This document shows, in pieces, positions 1-8,829 of a stretch of 64,000 bases of DNA. Under the pieces are notes generated by a model. It searched no databases, was not told the origin of the DNA, and was given only the letters and a program-made list of their open reading frames with translations. The translations under genes were made by a program, and so were the position numbers. Positions within the stretch are counted from its first letter, which is position 1. Each line of letters starts with the position of its first letter. The DNA comes from Emticicia sp037153985 (GTDB taxonomy: Bacteria; Bacteroidota; Bacteroidia; Cytophagales; Spirosomataceae): positions 1 to 64,000 of the forward strand of contig NZ_JBBAYI010000003.1 in assembly GCF_037153985.1 (NCBI RefSeq). Direction: 5' to 3'.

Positions 1-345
1 ATACGTCCCCACACTCGAAAGCGTCAGGCTTGTTCCAGTAGAACTGTTCGACCACAAGACTGTGCCTGTCGCACAACTAGCAGTCAAGGTTAAGGTACTA
101 GGCGAACATACCACCAGATTTGCAGGTGGGGTAACTGTCGGTGCCGTTGGTTTGGCCTTGATTTCTAAATTACTCGTCGAACTCGCATCGGATTCACATC
201 CATTTGACACACATTTGGCAGATATCGCATAAGTTCCCACACTTGAAAGCGTCAGGCTTGTTCCAGTAGAACTGTTCGACCACAAGACTGTACCCGTGGC
301 ACAACTGGCCGTCAAGGTTAAGGTACTAGGCGAACATACTACTAA
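1..345 (-). repeat. 76-residue Ig-like repeats (228-bp period)
   Basis: Two near-identical copies separated by 228 bp: the same block around WSNSSTGTSLTLSSVGTY is read near positions 7-60 and again near 237-290. Each has the pattern PTVT.P..LVVCSPSTLTLTA. More copies may lie beyond position 1. Confidence 0.75.
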
Positions 346-3300
346 GGTTGTTGGTGCTGTTACAGTTGGTGCAGCAGGCAGCTGGCTCTGTGTTTCGTAG
401 GCTCCTAAGTCGATGGTAGAAGTTCCTACACCAGTCACATCAAAACGTGCATTTCCTCGTATATCTGTATCAGGTGTGTTACCGCCGCTTGCACCCACAT
501 CTATACCAGGCGAACATGGTTTCAGGGTAAAATCTCCGTTAGCCGCATCTGTAAAGAGCGGGTCAGTGTAAATATTGCCTCCATTATCGTTAGCAACCAT
601 TGCATCATTATCTCTCCCAATACCGCTGATTCCTCCCTCCAGTATAGTGTTAGAAAGATTATAAATCGAGGTAAAATTATAAAGCTGATTTCCGCTACGG
701 TTGGCTGAATTTCCCCAGATAATGCAGTTGCTTAAGATTGCGTTAACGTTTCCGAAGTTGGTGGCAATATTAATAGCTCCACCGGAGCCAAGTGCATAAT
801 TTTTACTGAATGTACAATTGGTTAGCGTAACCGTCATGTTTCCTGCACAATACATTGCTCCTCCATCTGAAAAATCATTATTAAGTATTGACTTATTATC
901 ATTAAAAACACAATTAGTAAAAGTAGGAGTACTGGTACCATTGTTATTACAAAAATTTGCAACCGCACCACCAGATCGTGCTATATTATACCGGAATATA
1001 CAATTCCGGAAAACCGGATTACAGACACCATTTCTACCGTCATTGTTAACAGCACCACCATTTGAGGTAATAATTGTACCTCCATCAGCATAACCACCTG
1101 ATATAATAAACCCATCAAGAATTGCCGTATTTATAATTGTATTACCGTTTCTGATAACATTATAACTATTACCTGCAATATTATTCTGTGCATCATTCTG
1201 GTCAATATCGCCACTCAGAATAGTAGCATTTGTAGCAACATTACGGTCTGATAAACGACTTTCATTACCAGAAAAACCGCCATAAATAGCGACATCATTT
1301 TTCATGGTAAATGTAGCATCTCTATCAGTTGTGCTGGTTGTAGGGTAATAGGTGCCTTTAGCTACCCAGAGGGTATCGTTGGTTGTAGCTGCGGCAATAG
1401 CTGTTTGCAAGTCATTGTAGGCTGTTGCCCAGCTAAGACCATCACCACTGCTACTATTACTTTTGTTTACATAAATGCGGTGGGGTCTTTGTATTTCCAG
1501 ACCTGTAATGCTTGTACTGGCCAAACTCGCACAGCCATCTACTGTACAGGTAGCAGAAATAGTATAGGTACCTGTTGCCGACAGTGTGATACTGGTACCT
1601 GAACCGCCGTTCGACCAGTTTACGGTTCCGCTGCAACTGCTGGCAGTTAAGGTAAGTGTAGCCGGTGTTATTACTTTTTTTGTGGCTGGGGCATTTACTG
1701 TGGGGGCTGCTGGCAGCTGGTTCTGCGTTTCGTAGGCGCCTAAATCGATGGTAGTAGTGCCTACACCTGTTACATCAAAACGTGGATTACCCAGAATATC
1801 TGTATCAGGCGTATTACCGCCACTTACACCCACATCTATGCCGGGCGAACATGGTTTCAGGGTAAAATCTCCGTTAGCCGCATCTGTAAAGAGCGGGTCA
1901 GTATAAATATTGCCTCCATTGTCATTATTTTCCATATTATTACCCAAAAACGAAATACCGCTGATTCCTCCTTCCAGTATAGTGTTAGAAAGATTATAAA
2001 TTGAGGCATAATTGTAAATCTGATTTCCGCTAAGGCTGGCTGAATTACCCCAGATAATACAGTTAACAAGAGTTATTTTAGGTGAACCAGAATTAGTACC
2101 TGAAGCTATGGCCCCTCCCTTCCCAAGTGCATTATTTTTACTAAAAGTACAATTAGTTAGCGTAGCCGTGGCGCCATCCTGACAAAACATTGCTCCCCCG
2201 TTTGAAAGAGCTCCATTAAACATTGCTTTGTTTTCATAAAAAACGCAATTAGTAAAAGTTGGACTAGCACTACCATTGTTAGCGTAATTTCCAACAGCAC
2301 CTCCACGACTGGCTGCATTATACCGGAATATACAATTCCGGAAAACCGGATTACAGATACCGTCATTACCGTCATTATAAACAGCACCGCCATGTGTAGA
2401 CCCATAGCCCCCTGATATGATAAACCCATCAAGCACTGCGGTGTTAGTAGTTGTGTTTCCGTTTATGATAACATTATAACTATTGCCTGTAAAATTATTC
2501 TCACCATCATTCTGATCAATATCGCCACTCAGTATAGTAGCATTTGTAGCAATACTACGGTCTGATAAACGACTTTCATTACCAGAAAAACCGCCATAAA
2601 TGGCTACGTCATTCTTCATGGTAAATGAAGCTCCCCTGTCAGTTGCATTAGTAGTAGGGTAATAGGTACCTTTAGCTACCCAGAGGGTATCGTTGGTTGT
2701 AGCTGCGATAAGAGCTGTTTGCAAGTCATTGTAGGCTGTTGCCCAGCTAAGACCATCACCACTGCTACTATTACTTTTGTTTACATAAATGCGGTGGGGT
2801 CTTTGTATTTCCAGACCTGTAATGCTTGTACTGGCCAAACTCGCACAGCCATCTACTGTACAGGTAGCAGAAATAGTATAGGTACCTGTTGCCGACAGTG
2901 TGATACTGGTACCTGAACCGCCGTTCGACCAGTTTACGGTTCCGCTGCAACTGCTGGCAGTTAAGGTAAGTGTAGCCGGTGTTATTACTTTTTTTGTGGC
3001 TGGGGCATTTACTGTGGGGGCTGCAGGTAGCTGGCTCTGTGTTTCGTAGGCTCCTAAATCGATGGTAGTAGTGCCTACACCTGTTACATCAACACGTGCA
3101 TTTCCTCGTATATCTGTACTTGGCGTGTTACCGCCGCTTGCACCCACATCAATGCCAGGCGAACATGGTTTCAGTGTAAAATCTCCGTTTGCCGCATCTG
3201 TAAAGAATGGGTCAGTATAAATATTGCCTCCATTGTCATTATTTTCCACATTATTACCATAAATCGAAATACCGCTGATTCCTCCTTCCAGTATAGTGCT

Positions 3301-5580
3301 AGAAAGATTATAAATTGAGGCAGCATTGTAAAGCTGATTGCCACTGCTGGCTGAATTTCCCCAGATAATACAGTTGCTTAAGATTGCGTTAACTCTTCCG
3401 GAGTTGGAGGTAATAAAAATAGCTCCGCCACTGCCAAGTGCATAATTTTTACTGAATGTACAATTGCTTAGCGTAACCGTCATGTTTCCTACACAATACA
3501 ATGCTCCACCGTCTGATAAAGTACTATTAAGTATTGACTTATTCTCATTAAAAACACAGTTAGTAAAAGTAGGAGTACAGGTATTAGTGTTATCACCAAA
3601 AATTGCAACCGCACCACCACATTGTGCTATATTATACCGGAATATACAATTCCGGAAAACCGGATTACAGGTCCCCCCTCTACCGTCATTATTAACAGCA
3701 CCACCATTTGATAATACAATTCCTCCTCCATTTGAATAGCCCCCTGATATGATAAACCCATCAAGCACTGCGGTGTTAGTAGTTGTGTTACCATTTCTGA
3801 TAACATTATAACTATTGCCTGTAAAATTATTCTCACCATCATTCTGATCAATATCGCCACTCAGTATAGTAGCATTTGTAGCAATACTACGGTCTGATAA
3901 ACGACTTTCATTACCAGAAAAACCGCCATAAATGGCTACGTCATTCTTCATGGTAAATGAAGCTCCCCTGTCAGTTGCATTAGTAGTAGGGTAATAGGTA
4001 CCTTTAGCTACCCAGAGGGTATCGTTGGTTCTAGCTGCGATAAGAGCTGTTTGCAAATCGTTATAGGCTGTTGCCCAGCTAAGGCCATCACCACTGCTAC
4101 TATTACTTTTGTTGACATAAATGCGGTGGGACCTTTGTATTTCCAGACCTGTCACACTTGTACTTGCTGCACTTGTGCAACCATCCACTGTACAGGTAGC
4201 AGAAATAGTATAGGCACCTGTTGCCGACAGTGTGATACTGGTACCTGAACCGCCGTTCGACCAGTTTACGGTTCCGCTGCAACTGCTGGCAGTTAAGGTA
4301 AGTGTAGCCGGTGTTATTACTTTTTTTGTGGCTGGGGCATTTACTGTGGGGGCTGCAGGTAGCTGGCTCTGTGTTTCGTAGGCTCCTAAATCGATGGTAG
4401 TAGTGCCTACACCTGTTACATCAACACGTGCATTTCCTCGTATATCTGTACTTGGCGTGTTACCGCCACTTGCACCCACATCTATGCCAGGCGAACATGG
4501 TTTCAGGGTAAAATCTCCGTTAGCCGCATCGGTAAAGAGCGGGTCAGTATAAATATTGCCTCCATTATCATTAGCAACTACTGCATTACCATATTTGCCA
4601 ATACTGCTGATTCCTCCCTCCAGTATAGTGTTAGAAAGATTATAAGTCGAGATAAAGCTATAAAGCTGGCTCCCGAGACGATCTGCTGAATTTCCCCAGA
4701 TAATGCAGTTGCTTAAGATTGCGTTAACGCTTCCGAAGTTGGCGGAAATATTAATAGCCCCACCGGAGCCGAGTGCATAATTTTTACTGAATGTACAATT
4801 GGTTAGCGTAACCGTAATGTTTCCTACACAATACAATGCTCCTGCGTCTGATGAAGTACTGTTAAGAATTGCCTTATTATCATTAAAAACACAATTAGTA
4901 AAAGTAGGAGTACAGGTATTACTGTTATCACCAAAAATTGCAACCGCACCACCACATTGTGCTATATTATATCGGAATATACAATTCCGGAAAACTGGAT
5001 TACAGGCCCCCCCTCTACCGTCATTATTAACAGCACCACCATTTGATAATGTTATTCCTCCTCCATTTGCATAGCCCCCTGCTATAATAAACCCATCGAG
5101 CACTGCGGTGTTAGTAGTTGTATTACCGTTTCTGATAACATTATAACTATTACCTGTAATATTATTCTGTGCATCATTCTGGTCAATATCGCCACTCAGA
5201 ATAGTAGCGTTTGTAGTAACATTACGGTCTGATAAGCTACTTTCATTACCAGAAAAACCGCCATAAATGGCTACGTCATTCTTCATCGTAAATGAGGCTC
5301 CCCTATCGGTTGTGCTGGTAGTGGGGTAATAGGTACCTTTAGCTACCCAGATAGTATTGCCGGCAGTAGCAGCCGTAATAGCCGTTTGCAAGTCATTGTA
5401 GGCTGTTGACCAACTGAGGCCGTTATATGTGCCACTTGTATTGGCCTTATTTACATAGATAACACCAGCAATAGTGCTATTGCCTGATTTATACTTGTGG
5501 TTTTTAGTTGGTTTGGCTGGTGTACAAAAAGCTAAAAAAGAGAAAAGTACAAAGACAAATAAAGTACTTGTTTTTTTCAT
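1..5580 (-). CDS. Giant secreted repeat protein, choice-of-anchor Q beta-helix (C-terminus beyond window)
   Basis: An open reading frame starts at ATG 5580 and runs leftward off the window, giving more than 1,860 residues. It begins with a signal peptide (MKKTSTLFVFVLFSFLAFCT). Four tandem units of about 440 residues follow. Each opens with an IYVNK...G.SWxTAYNDLQTA motif, continues through Asn/Gly-rich parallel beta-helix turns (GG..V...CIFRYN types), and closes with the anchor-Q signature (DPLFTDAANGDFTLKPCSPGIDVG) and an Ig-like stretch. At the left edge two 76-residue Ig-like repeats follow. I read frame 0 on the minus strand without a stop over 1-1200 in full and in samples beyond; repeat spacings of 1314, 1332 and 1335 are multiples of three. 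Family knowledge suggests an exported adhesin-like protein, probably with a type IX sorting domain beyond the edge, which cannot be seen. LytTR gene 34 bp upstream is on the same strand. Confidence 0.85.
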   Translation of the reverse strand, partial: MKKTSTLFVFVLFSFLAFCTPAKPTKNHKYKSGNSTIAGVIYVNKANTSGTYNGLSWSTAYNDLQTAITAATAGNTIWVAKGTYYPTTSTTDRGASFTMKNDVAIYGGFSGNESSLSDRNVTTNATILSGDIDQNDAQNNITGNSYNVIRNGNTTTNTAVLDGFIIAGGYANGGGITLSNGGAVNNDGRGGACNPVFRNCIFRYNIAQCGGAVAIFGDNSNTCTPTFTNCVFNDNKAILNSTSSDAGALYCVGNITVTLTNCTFSKNYALGSGGAINISANFGSVNAILSNCIIWGNSADRLGSQLYSFISTYNLSNTILEGGISSIGKYGNAVVANDNGGNIYTDPLFTDAANGDFTLKPCSPGIDVGASGGNTPSTDIRGNARVDVTGVGTTTIDLGAYETQSQLPAAPTVNAPATKKVITPATLTLTASSCSGTVNWSNGGSGTSITLSATGAYTISATCTVDGCTSAASTSVTGLEIQRSHRIYVNKSNSSSGDGLSWATAYNDLQTALIAARTNDTLWVAKGTYYPTTNATDRGASFTMKNDVAIYGGFSGNESRLSDRSIATNATILSGDIDQNDGENNFTGNSYNVIRNGNTTTNTAVLDGFIISGGYSNGGGIVLSNGGAVNNDGRGGTCNPVFRNCIFRYNIAQCGGAVAIFGDNTNTCTPTFTNCVFNENKSILNSTLSDGGALYCVGNMTVTLSNCTFSKNYALGSGGAIFITSNSGRVNAILSNCIIWGNSASSGNQLYNAASIYNLSSTILEGGISGISIYGNNVENNDNGGNIYTDPFFTDAANGDFTLKPCSPGIDVGASGGNTPSTDIRGNARVDVTGVGTTTIDLGAYETQSQLPAAPTVNAPATKKVITPATLTLTASSCSGTVNWSNGGSGTSITLSATGTYTISATCTVDGCASLASTSITGLEIQRPHRIYVNKSNSSSGDGLSWATAYNDLQTALIAATTNDTLWVAKGTYYPTTNATDRGASFTMKNDVAIYGGFSGNESRLSDRSIATNATILSGDIDQNDGENNFTGNSYNVIINGNTTTNTAVLDGFIISGGYGSTHGGAVYNDGNDGICNPVFRNCIFRYNAASRGGAVGNYANNGSASPTFTNCVFYENKAMFNGALSNGGAMFCQDGATATLTNCTFSKNNALGKGGAIASGTNSGSPKITLVNCIIWGNSASLSGNQIYNYASIYNLSNTILEGGISGISFLGNNMENNDNGGNIYTDPLFTDAANGDFTLKPCSPGIDVGVSGGNTPDTDILGNPRFDVTGVGTTTIDLGAYETQNQLPAAPTVNAPATKKVITPATLTLTASSCSGTVNWSNGGSGTSITLSATGTYTISATCTVDGCASLASTSITGLEIQRPHRIYVNKSNSSSGDGLSWATAYNDLQTAIAAATTNDTLWVAKGTYYPTTSTTDRDATFTMKNDVAIYGGFSGNESRLSDRNVATNATILSGDIDQNDAQNNIAGNSYNVIRNGNTIINTAILDGFIISGGYADGGTIITSNGGAVNNDGRNGVCNPVFRNCIFRYNIARSGGAVANFCNNNGTSTPTFTNCVFNDNKSILNNDFSDGGAMYCAGNMTVTLTNCTFSKNYALGSGGAINIATNFGNVNAILSNCIIWGNSANRSGNQLYNFTSIYNLSNTILEGGISGIGRDNDAMVANDNGGNIYTDPLFTDAANGDFTLKPCSPGIDVGASGGNTPDTDIRGNARFDVTGVGTSTIDLGAYETQSQLPAAPTVTAPTTLVVCSPSTLTLTASCATGTVLWSNSSTGTSLTLSSVGTYAISAKCVSNGCESDASSTSNLEIKAKPTAPTVTPPANLVVCSPSTLTLTASCATGTVLWSNSSTGTSLTLSSVGTY
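370..1476 (-). repeat. Beta-helix unit 4 of giant protein
   Basis: Fourth copy of the beta-helix plus anchor-Q part. Its trailing Ig-like part differs from that of units 1-3 and leads into the 76-residue repeat series at the window edge. Confidence 0.75.
1477..2790 (-). repeat. Beta-helix unit 3 of giant protein
   Basis: Third copy, 438 codons. Its downstream boundary region is identical to the equivalent part of unit 2 over roughly 300 bp (about 1405-1709 versus 2719-3023), which suggests very recent duplication or gene conversion. Confidence 0.8.
2791..4122 (-). repeat. Beta-helix unit 2 of giant protein
   Basis: Second copy, 444 codons, bounded by successive RIYVNK motifs. Its middle shares long near-identical blocks with unit 1, including the short inverted palindrome around the CCGGAATATACAATTCCGG core that encodes FRNCIFRYN. 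Confidence 0.8.
4123..5460 (-). repeat. Beta-helix unit 1 of giant protein
   Basis: N-terminal copy, about 446 codons, from the IYVNK motif to the next one. It is the most diverged at its start: it has one extra residue after NK compared with the other copies, and reads NTSGTYNGLSW where the others read NSSSGDGLSW. Confidence 0.8.
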
Positions 5581-5614
5581 TGAAGTTAATTTTTGGGTAT
5601 TAATACTTTTTGGG

Positions 5615-5977
5615 TTATTTATTATCTGCGATTAAGGCTTTTATAAGCAAAGGTTTTCTGCGTCTGGATACCTGAAACTCCTGATTATTTTGTTTGAGCC
5701 TCACTAATCCGATTTTCTTGGCACTAATGCTGAAGTTGTCAAGATAACTCAGGTTAATTAGCACCGACCGATTGAGTCTGAAAAAATTGAACCCATTCAG
5801 GCGTTTTTCGAGTACACCCAGCGTAATTGAACTCAAAAAATAGCTACCATCATACAGAAACACATGCGTATAGTTAACCTCTGCCTTTAGCATTAGAATT
5901 GTTTCGGGACAGACGTTTTTCGGAATGCCTAGCGAAATCCGTGTTTTTTTCTCAATAGTTTTTATTTTAGTAGGCAT
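5615..5977 (-). CDS. LytTR-family DNA-binding protein, stand-alone
   Basis: 120 residues that are almost entirely a LytTR DNA-binding domain: the VNYTHVFLYDGSYFLSSITL strand pair, then LEKRLNGFNFFRLNRSVLINLSYL and a basic tail VSRRRKPLL. There is no receiver domain, so it is not a classical response regulator; such short LytTR proteins are common in Bacteroidota. It is co-directional with the giant beta-helix gene (34 bp downstream) and with the NTF2-like gene (45 bp upstream), so the three may be one transcript. The 21-bp repeats upstream at 6625-6687 are a possible target. Confidence 0.85.
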   Translation of the reverse strand: MPTKIKTIEKKTRISLGIPKNVCPETILMLKAEVNYTHVFLYDGSYFLSSITLGVLEKRLNGFNFFRLNRSVLINLSYLDNFSISAKKIGLVRLKQNNQEFQVSRRRKPLLIKALIADNK

Positions 5978-6022
5978 GTATAAGGTAAATTATAATATAT
6001 AAGATTCTTGATTAATGTTTGG

Positions 6023-6559
6023 TCAATAGCTTGTGACTGACGGGCTTATAAGCAGTGGCTGATGGAAACTGTAACATCGGTCAATAAGATTTTTTTTGTT
6101 AAAATGTGAACAGTAGTTGAGTGTCATGGTACTACTGTTGCCATCAAGAAAACTAAATTCAGACCTGAACATAGAAAAAACATGCACTCCTTGAAGCCCT
6201 GATAATTGTAATGGATGATTGCTAAGAATAGGTATATGATTGAAGCGGCTTAGTTGCCACGAATTAAGTTTCATGCGTTGGGGGTATGTTTTCCAATATG
6301 CCAATACTGCTTGTTTACCTACCAGTGGACGCGTGCTATCGGGCAGATAATACTGTATGTCGTCGGCTAGCAGTTCGGTCCAAGCATCCCAGTTAAAATC
6401 TGCCTGATAACTGAAAGCTTTCTCGGCCAGAACCGCATAGTTAGGCGTAGCAATAGTGTATGCATCTGGTGTTAAAGCAGGGGGTTGCTCTTTGTTAGAG
6501 CAAGTAATAAGTAAGTAGCAGATTGTTAGGGTCAGGGATTTCAAAAGCATATTTTTCAT
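6023..6559 (-). CDS. SnoaL/NTF2-like lipoprotein
   Basis: 178 residues from ATG 6559. I chose this start because MKNMLLKSLTLTICYLLITC gives a lipoprotein signal with the lipobox Cys followed by SNKEQPP; the longer frame up to 6712 would translate 21-bp direct repeats and is unlikely. The body fits an NTF2/SnoaL fold: a YAVLAEKAFSYQADFNWDAWTELLADDIQYYLPD helix-strand start, VGKQAVLAYWKTY, and late strands with Trp/His residues. The ligand or reaction cannot be inferred. A minus-strand -7 element TAATTTTG is at 6586-6593. Confidence 0.7.
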   Translation of the reverse strand: MKNMLLKSLTLTICYLLITCSNKEQPPALTPDAYTIATPNYAVLAEKAFSYQADFNWDAWTELLADDIQYYLPDSTRPLVGKQAVLAYWKTYPQRMKLNSWQLSRFNHIPILSNHPLQLSGLQGVHVFSMFRSEFSFLDGNSSTMTLNYCSHFNKKNLIDRCYSFHQPLLISPSVTSY

Positions 6560-6585
6560 CGTATATTTCTTGAAAAATGATGCTT

Positions 6586-6593
6586 CAAAATTA
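6586..6593 (-). promoter_or_regulatory. Putative -7 element (TAATTTTG) of the NTF2-like/LytTR unit
   Basis: Matches TAnnTTTG on the minus strand, 27 bp before ATG 6559. No TTG or TTTG is seen at the usual -33 distance. The 21-bp direct repeats lie just upstream, as expected of an activator-dependent promoter. Confidence 0.4.
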
Positions 6594-6624
6594 TGTAGAG
6601 AGTAGGCTAAAAGCCTTTGATGAT

Positions 6625-6687
6625 ATGACCAAAAGTTTAGACAATATGACCAAAGATTTAGACAATAAGACCAAAGTTTCAGAAATA
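6625..6687. repeat. Three 21-bp direct repeats upstream of the NTF2-like gene
   Basis: Copies start at 6625, 6646 and 6667 with cores ATGACCAAAAGTTTAGACA, ATGACCAAAGATTTAGACA and AAGACCAAAGTTTCAGA. The exact 21-bp spacing places each copy on the same DNA face. They sit 32 bp upstream of the -7 element at 6586-6593. AraC-type and LytTR-type regulators both use direct repeats about 21 bp apart, and both kinds of gene flank the site. Confidence 0.65.
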
Positions 6688-6750
6688 ACCCAAAACAGGA
6701 TGATTTTATCATGAAAACTTGGTTATATGAGTCTATGCTCAGAAAATCAG

Positions 6751-8661
6751 TCAGACAGGAATTTTGAAATCTAAAAGACCGAATTTTTCGAGTAGCTGGT
6801 CGAAACGTTTATCTCCGTGTAGAATTTTAAAAAGAGGCGAAACCTTGAAATATTCGGGGAGCCTTCCCTGAGCCGCCGCTAGTTGCAAATACCGGAAGCA
6901 TTGTTCTTTATCTTTAAGCCCAGCATATACAACAGCTAAAAGATTATAGTTTTCTAGGGTTGGTGGCAGCGATGCCAGATAAGCTTTTACTTTTGCCGTC
7001 TGCCCAAGGCGTCCCTGACAAAAGGCGATGTAGGTTTCTACTAAGCGCGTATGGGGGCTTAACTCACTGGCCCTCTGAAAATCTTTGAGGGCTTCCTCGT
7101 AGTTATTAAGGTTAAGTTGGTAAAAGGCTCTTACATAGTAATACATATAGTAGTTACTAAACAAAGCCTGCCCTTCCTTAATACTTTCTTCGGCTTCTTT
7201 AAATTTGCCGGCATAAGAACAATTACCAATGTGGCCGAACAGAATTGTCGGGTACAAGGGGTCTAGACTTAGTGCTTTTGTACTATATTCAATGGCTTTG
7301 TCCAATTCTCCTATCGAACGCAAACTAATGCTATACCAATAAATAATCTGGGCATCGTTGGGGCTATATTTAAGGGCAATCTGATAGGTAGTTATGGCTT
7401 GCTCCCACTTGCTTTGCTGGCGATACCCATTGGCAAGTGCGGCATAGGCTAACCCGTTTTCGGCATCTAACTGTAAGGCTGCAAGCGCATTCTGCTCTGA
7501 TAACCGAATACTTTGCTCCATATTAATAAAAGAAGAATTGCCAAGTATGTGATACGCCGAGGCTTTATAAGCAAAGGCATCGGCAAAATTTGGGTCTAAA
7601 GCTATGGCACGGTCAAATCGTTCAATGGCGGCCTCCAGTTTATCTTTGGTGCGCAGTAGCATTAATTGCTTCCCTTTCAGGTATTCCTGATAAGCCTCAA
7701 GATTCTTTGTAGGCATTACGTTAGTTCCTGTGGCACTAGTTCCTCTTAACCTCTTATGTACTTCTTCTCTTACCTCGTTGGTTATTTTATTAATAAAATC
7801 AATGGTATTATCTGTTTTACCTTCATATTGCTTAGCCCAAATGGTTTGGTCTTCAGATGCTTTTACTAATTCAAGGCTTATCCTGACCCCATTTTCTATT
7901 TTTTTTACAGTACCATCAAGTATATACTCAACATGCAGTTCATCTGCAATTTGAGACGTTGACTTGGTAGTATTTTTAAATAATTCTGATGAGTTTTTTG
8001 AAATAACTTTTAGGCTTTCGTAGGATGTCAGAGCTAGTCGAACTTGTTCTGTAAGCCCATCGGCCATCGTCAAGGTTTCAGTACTATCTTCACTTGCAAT
8101 CGGCAAAATAGCTATCGATTTAGCATTCATTTGCCCGATATTAGTAAAAGGCATACTTTTTATACTCAATAAAAGCCCTATAACAAGCACACCGAGCCCA
8201 ATCCCTATTGCTCCATACATATATTTTCTTCCAGATAGCACCGGTATGGCTTTCGGCATATTTGGTGCTGGATTTTCAGGTAATTCAATTGGCTCAATAA
8301 GAGCCGGAAGGGTATCTTCTGTAATGGTTTCTCTGTTCTTCCGGTAGTCGCTTGGAGAAACACCAAATTCTTCAGTAAAGTATTTACTAAAAGTCTGCTG
8401 GCTATCAAACCCTGTCAACGAAGTAATTTCTACAATTCGGAGGCTAGTGTCTTCGAGCAATTGTTTACCTTTGGAAAGCCTTTTAAGCCTGATAAAACGA
8501 GAGGGGGACAAATTGGTTTGCTCTTTAATAAGCCGAAACAGTTGCGAGCGGCTTATTCCTAATTCAAGGCAGATATCTTCAATCGTATATCCTGATTTAT
8601 CTATATTCTGCTCTATCAGAAGATTGAGCTTTGCAAATATATTTTTTTCGTTTCCCTGCAT
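6751..8661 (-). CDS. Membrane-anchored AraC-type HTH regulator with TolB/FlgO-like and TPR domains
   Basis: 636 residues. Residues about 5-110 are an AraC double HTH (YTIEDICLELGISRSQLFRL; SLRIVEITSLTGFDSQQTF; SKYFTEEFGVSPSDYRKNRE). A single membrane segment follows near 148-168 (GAIGIGLGVLVIGLLLSI), then a domain near 180-300 starting KSIAILPIASEDSTETLTMADGL, as in TolB/FlgO-like regions of CadC-type regulators. Several TPRs follow near 320-600 (AIERFDRAIALDPNFADAFA; AIEYSTKALSLDPLYPT). The order suggests cytoplasmic DNA binding coupled to a periplasmic or peripheral sensing part. Target genes are unknown; the downstream NTF2-like gene is plausible. Confidence 0.85.
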   Translation of the reverse strand: MQGNEKNIFAKLNLLIEQNIDKSGYTIEDICLELGISRSQLFRLIKEQTNLSPSRFIRLKRLSKGKQLLEDTSLRIVEITSLTGFDSQQTFSKYFTEEFGVSPSDYRKNRETITEDTLPALIEPIELPENPAPNMPKAIPVLSGRKYMYGAIGIGLGVLVIGLLLSIKSMPFTNIGQMNAKSIAILPIASEDSTETLTMADGLTEQVRLALTSYESLKVISKNSSELFKNTTKSTSQIADELHVEYILDGTVKKIENGVRISLELVKASEDQTIWAKQYEGKTDNTIDFINKITNEVREEVHKRLRGTSATGTNVMPTKNLEAYQEYLKGKQLMLLRTKDKLEAAIERFDRAIALDPNFADAFAYKASAYHILGNSSFINMEQSIRLSEQNALAALQLDAENGLAYAALANGYRQQSKWEQAITTYQIALKYSPNDAQIIYWYSISLRSIGELDKAIEYSTKALSLDPLYPTILFGHIGNCSYAGKFKEAEESIKEGQALFSNYYMYYYVRAFYQLNLNNYEEALKDFQRASELSPHTRLVETYIAFCQGRLGQTAKVKAYLASLPPTLENYNLLAVVYAGLKDKEQCFRYLQLAAAQGRLPEYFKVSPLFKILHGDKRFDQLLEKFGLLDFKIPV

Positions 8662-8684
8662 TTAATGATTAACTACCGAACATC

Positions 8685-8715
8685 CAAAAATAAAAAAGAT
8701 TTACGGAAGAATCAA
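8685..8715 (-). promoter_or_regulatory. Putative Bacteroidota promoter for the AraC-TPR gene
   Basis: On the minus strand TTG (8715-8713), 20 nt, then TATTTTTG (8692-8685), matching TTG-N18-22-TAnnTTTG. The -7 ends 24 bp before ATG 8661. Confidence 0.5.
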
Positions 8716-8829
8716 GTCGAGGTATAGTGAATGAGTATCATTTTTTTGTTCTTTCTCCAATTACCAAGAACAATTTATTTCAAAAAAATTTATTAAAAGG
8801 TACTCGTCCTGAAAACTTTATAATTCGGC

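Noticed and set aside
1405..1602. Plus-strand 65-aa ORF with an identical copy at 2719-2916 and a variant at 4051-4248
   Set aside because: These are shadows of the repeated giant protein on the minus strand; they only reflect DNA repeats, and they use TTG starts.
3640..3670. Short palindrome CCGGAATATACAATTCCGG
   Set aside because: It recurs in every beta-helix unit because it encodes the same peptide; it is a coding repeat, not an operator.
1..5580. CRISPR-like or satellite array
   Set aside because: The repeats are long, in frame and coding, with no spacers.
6560..6712. N-terminal extension of the NTF2-like protein
   Set aside because: It would translate the 21-bp direct repeats (WSYCLNLWSYCLNFWSY) and the -7 element; the lipoprotein signal starts at 6559.
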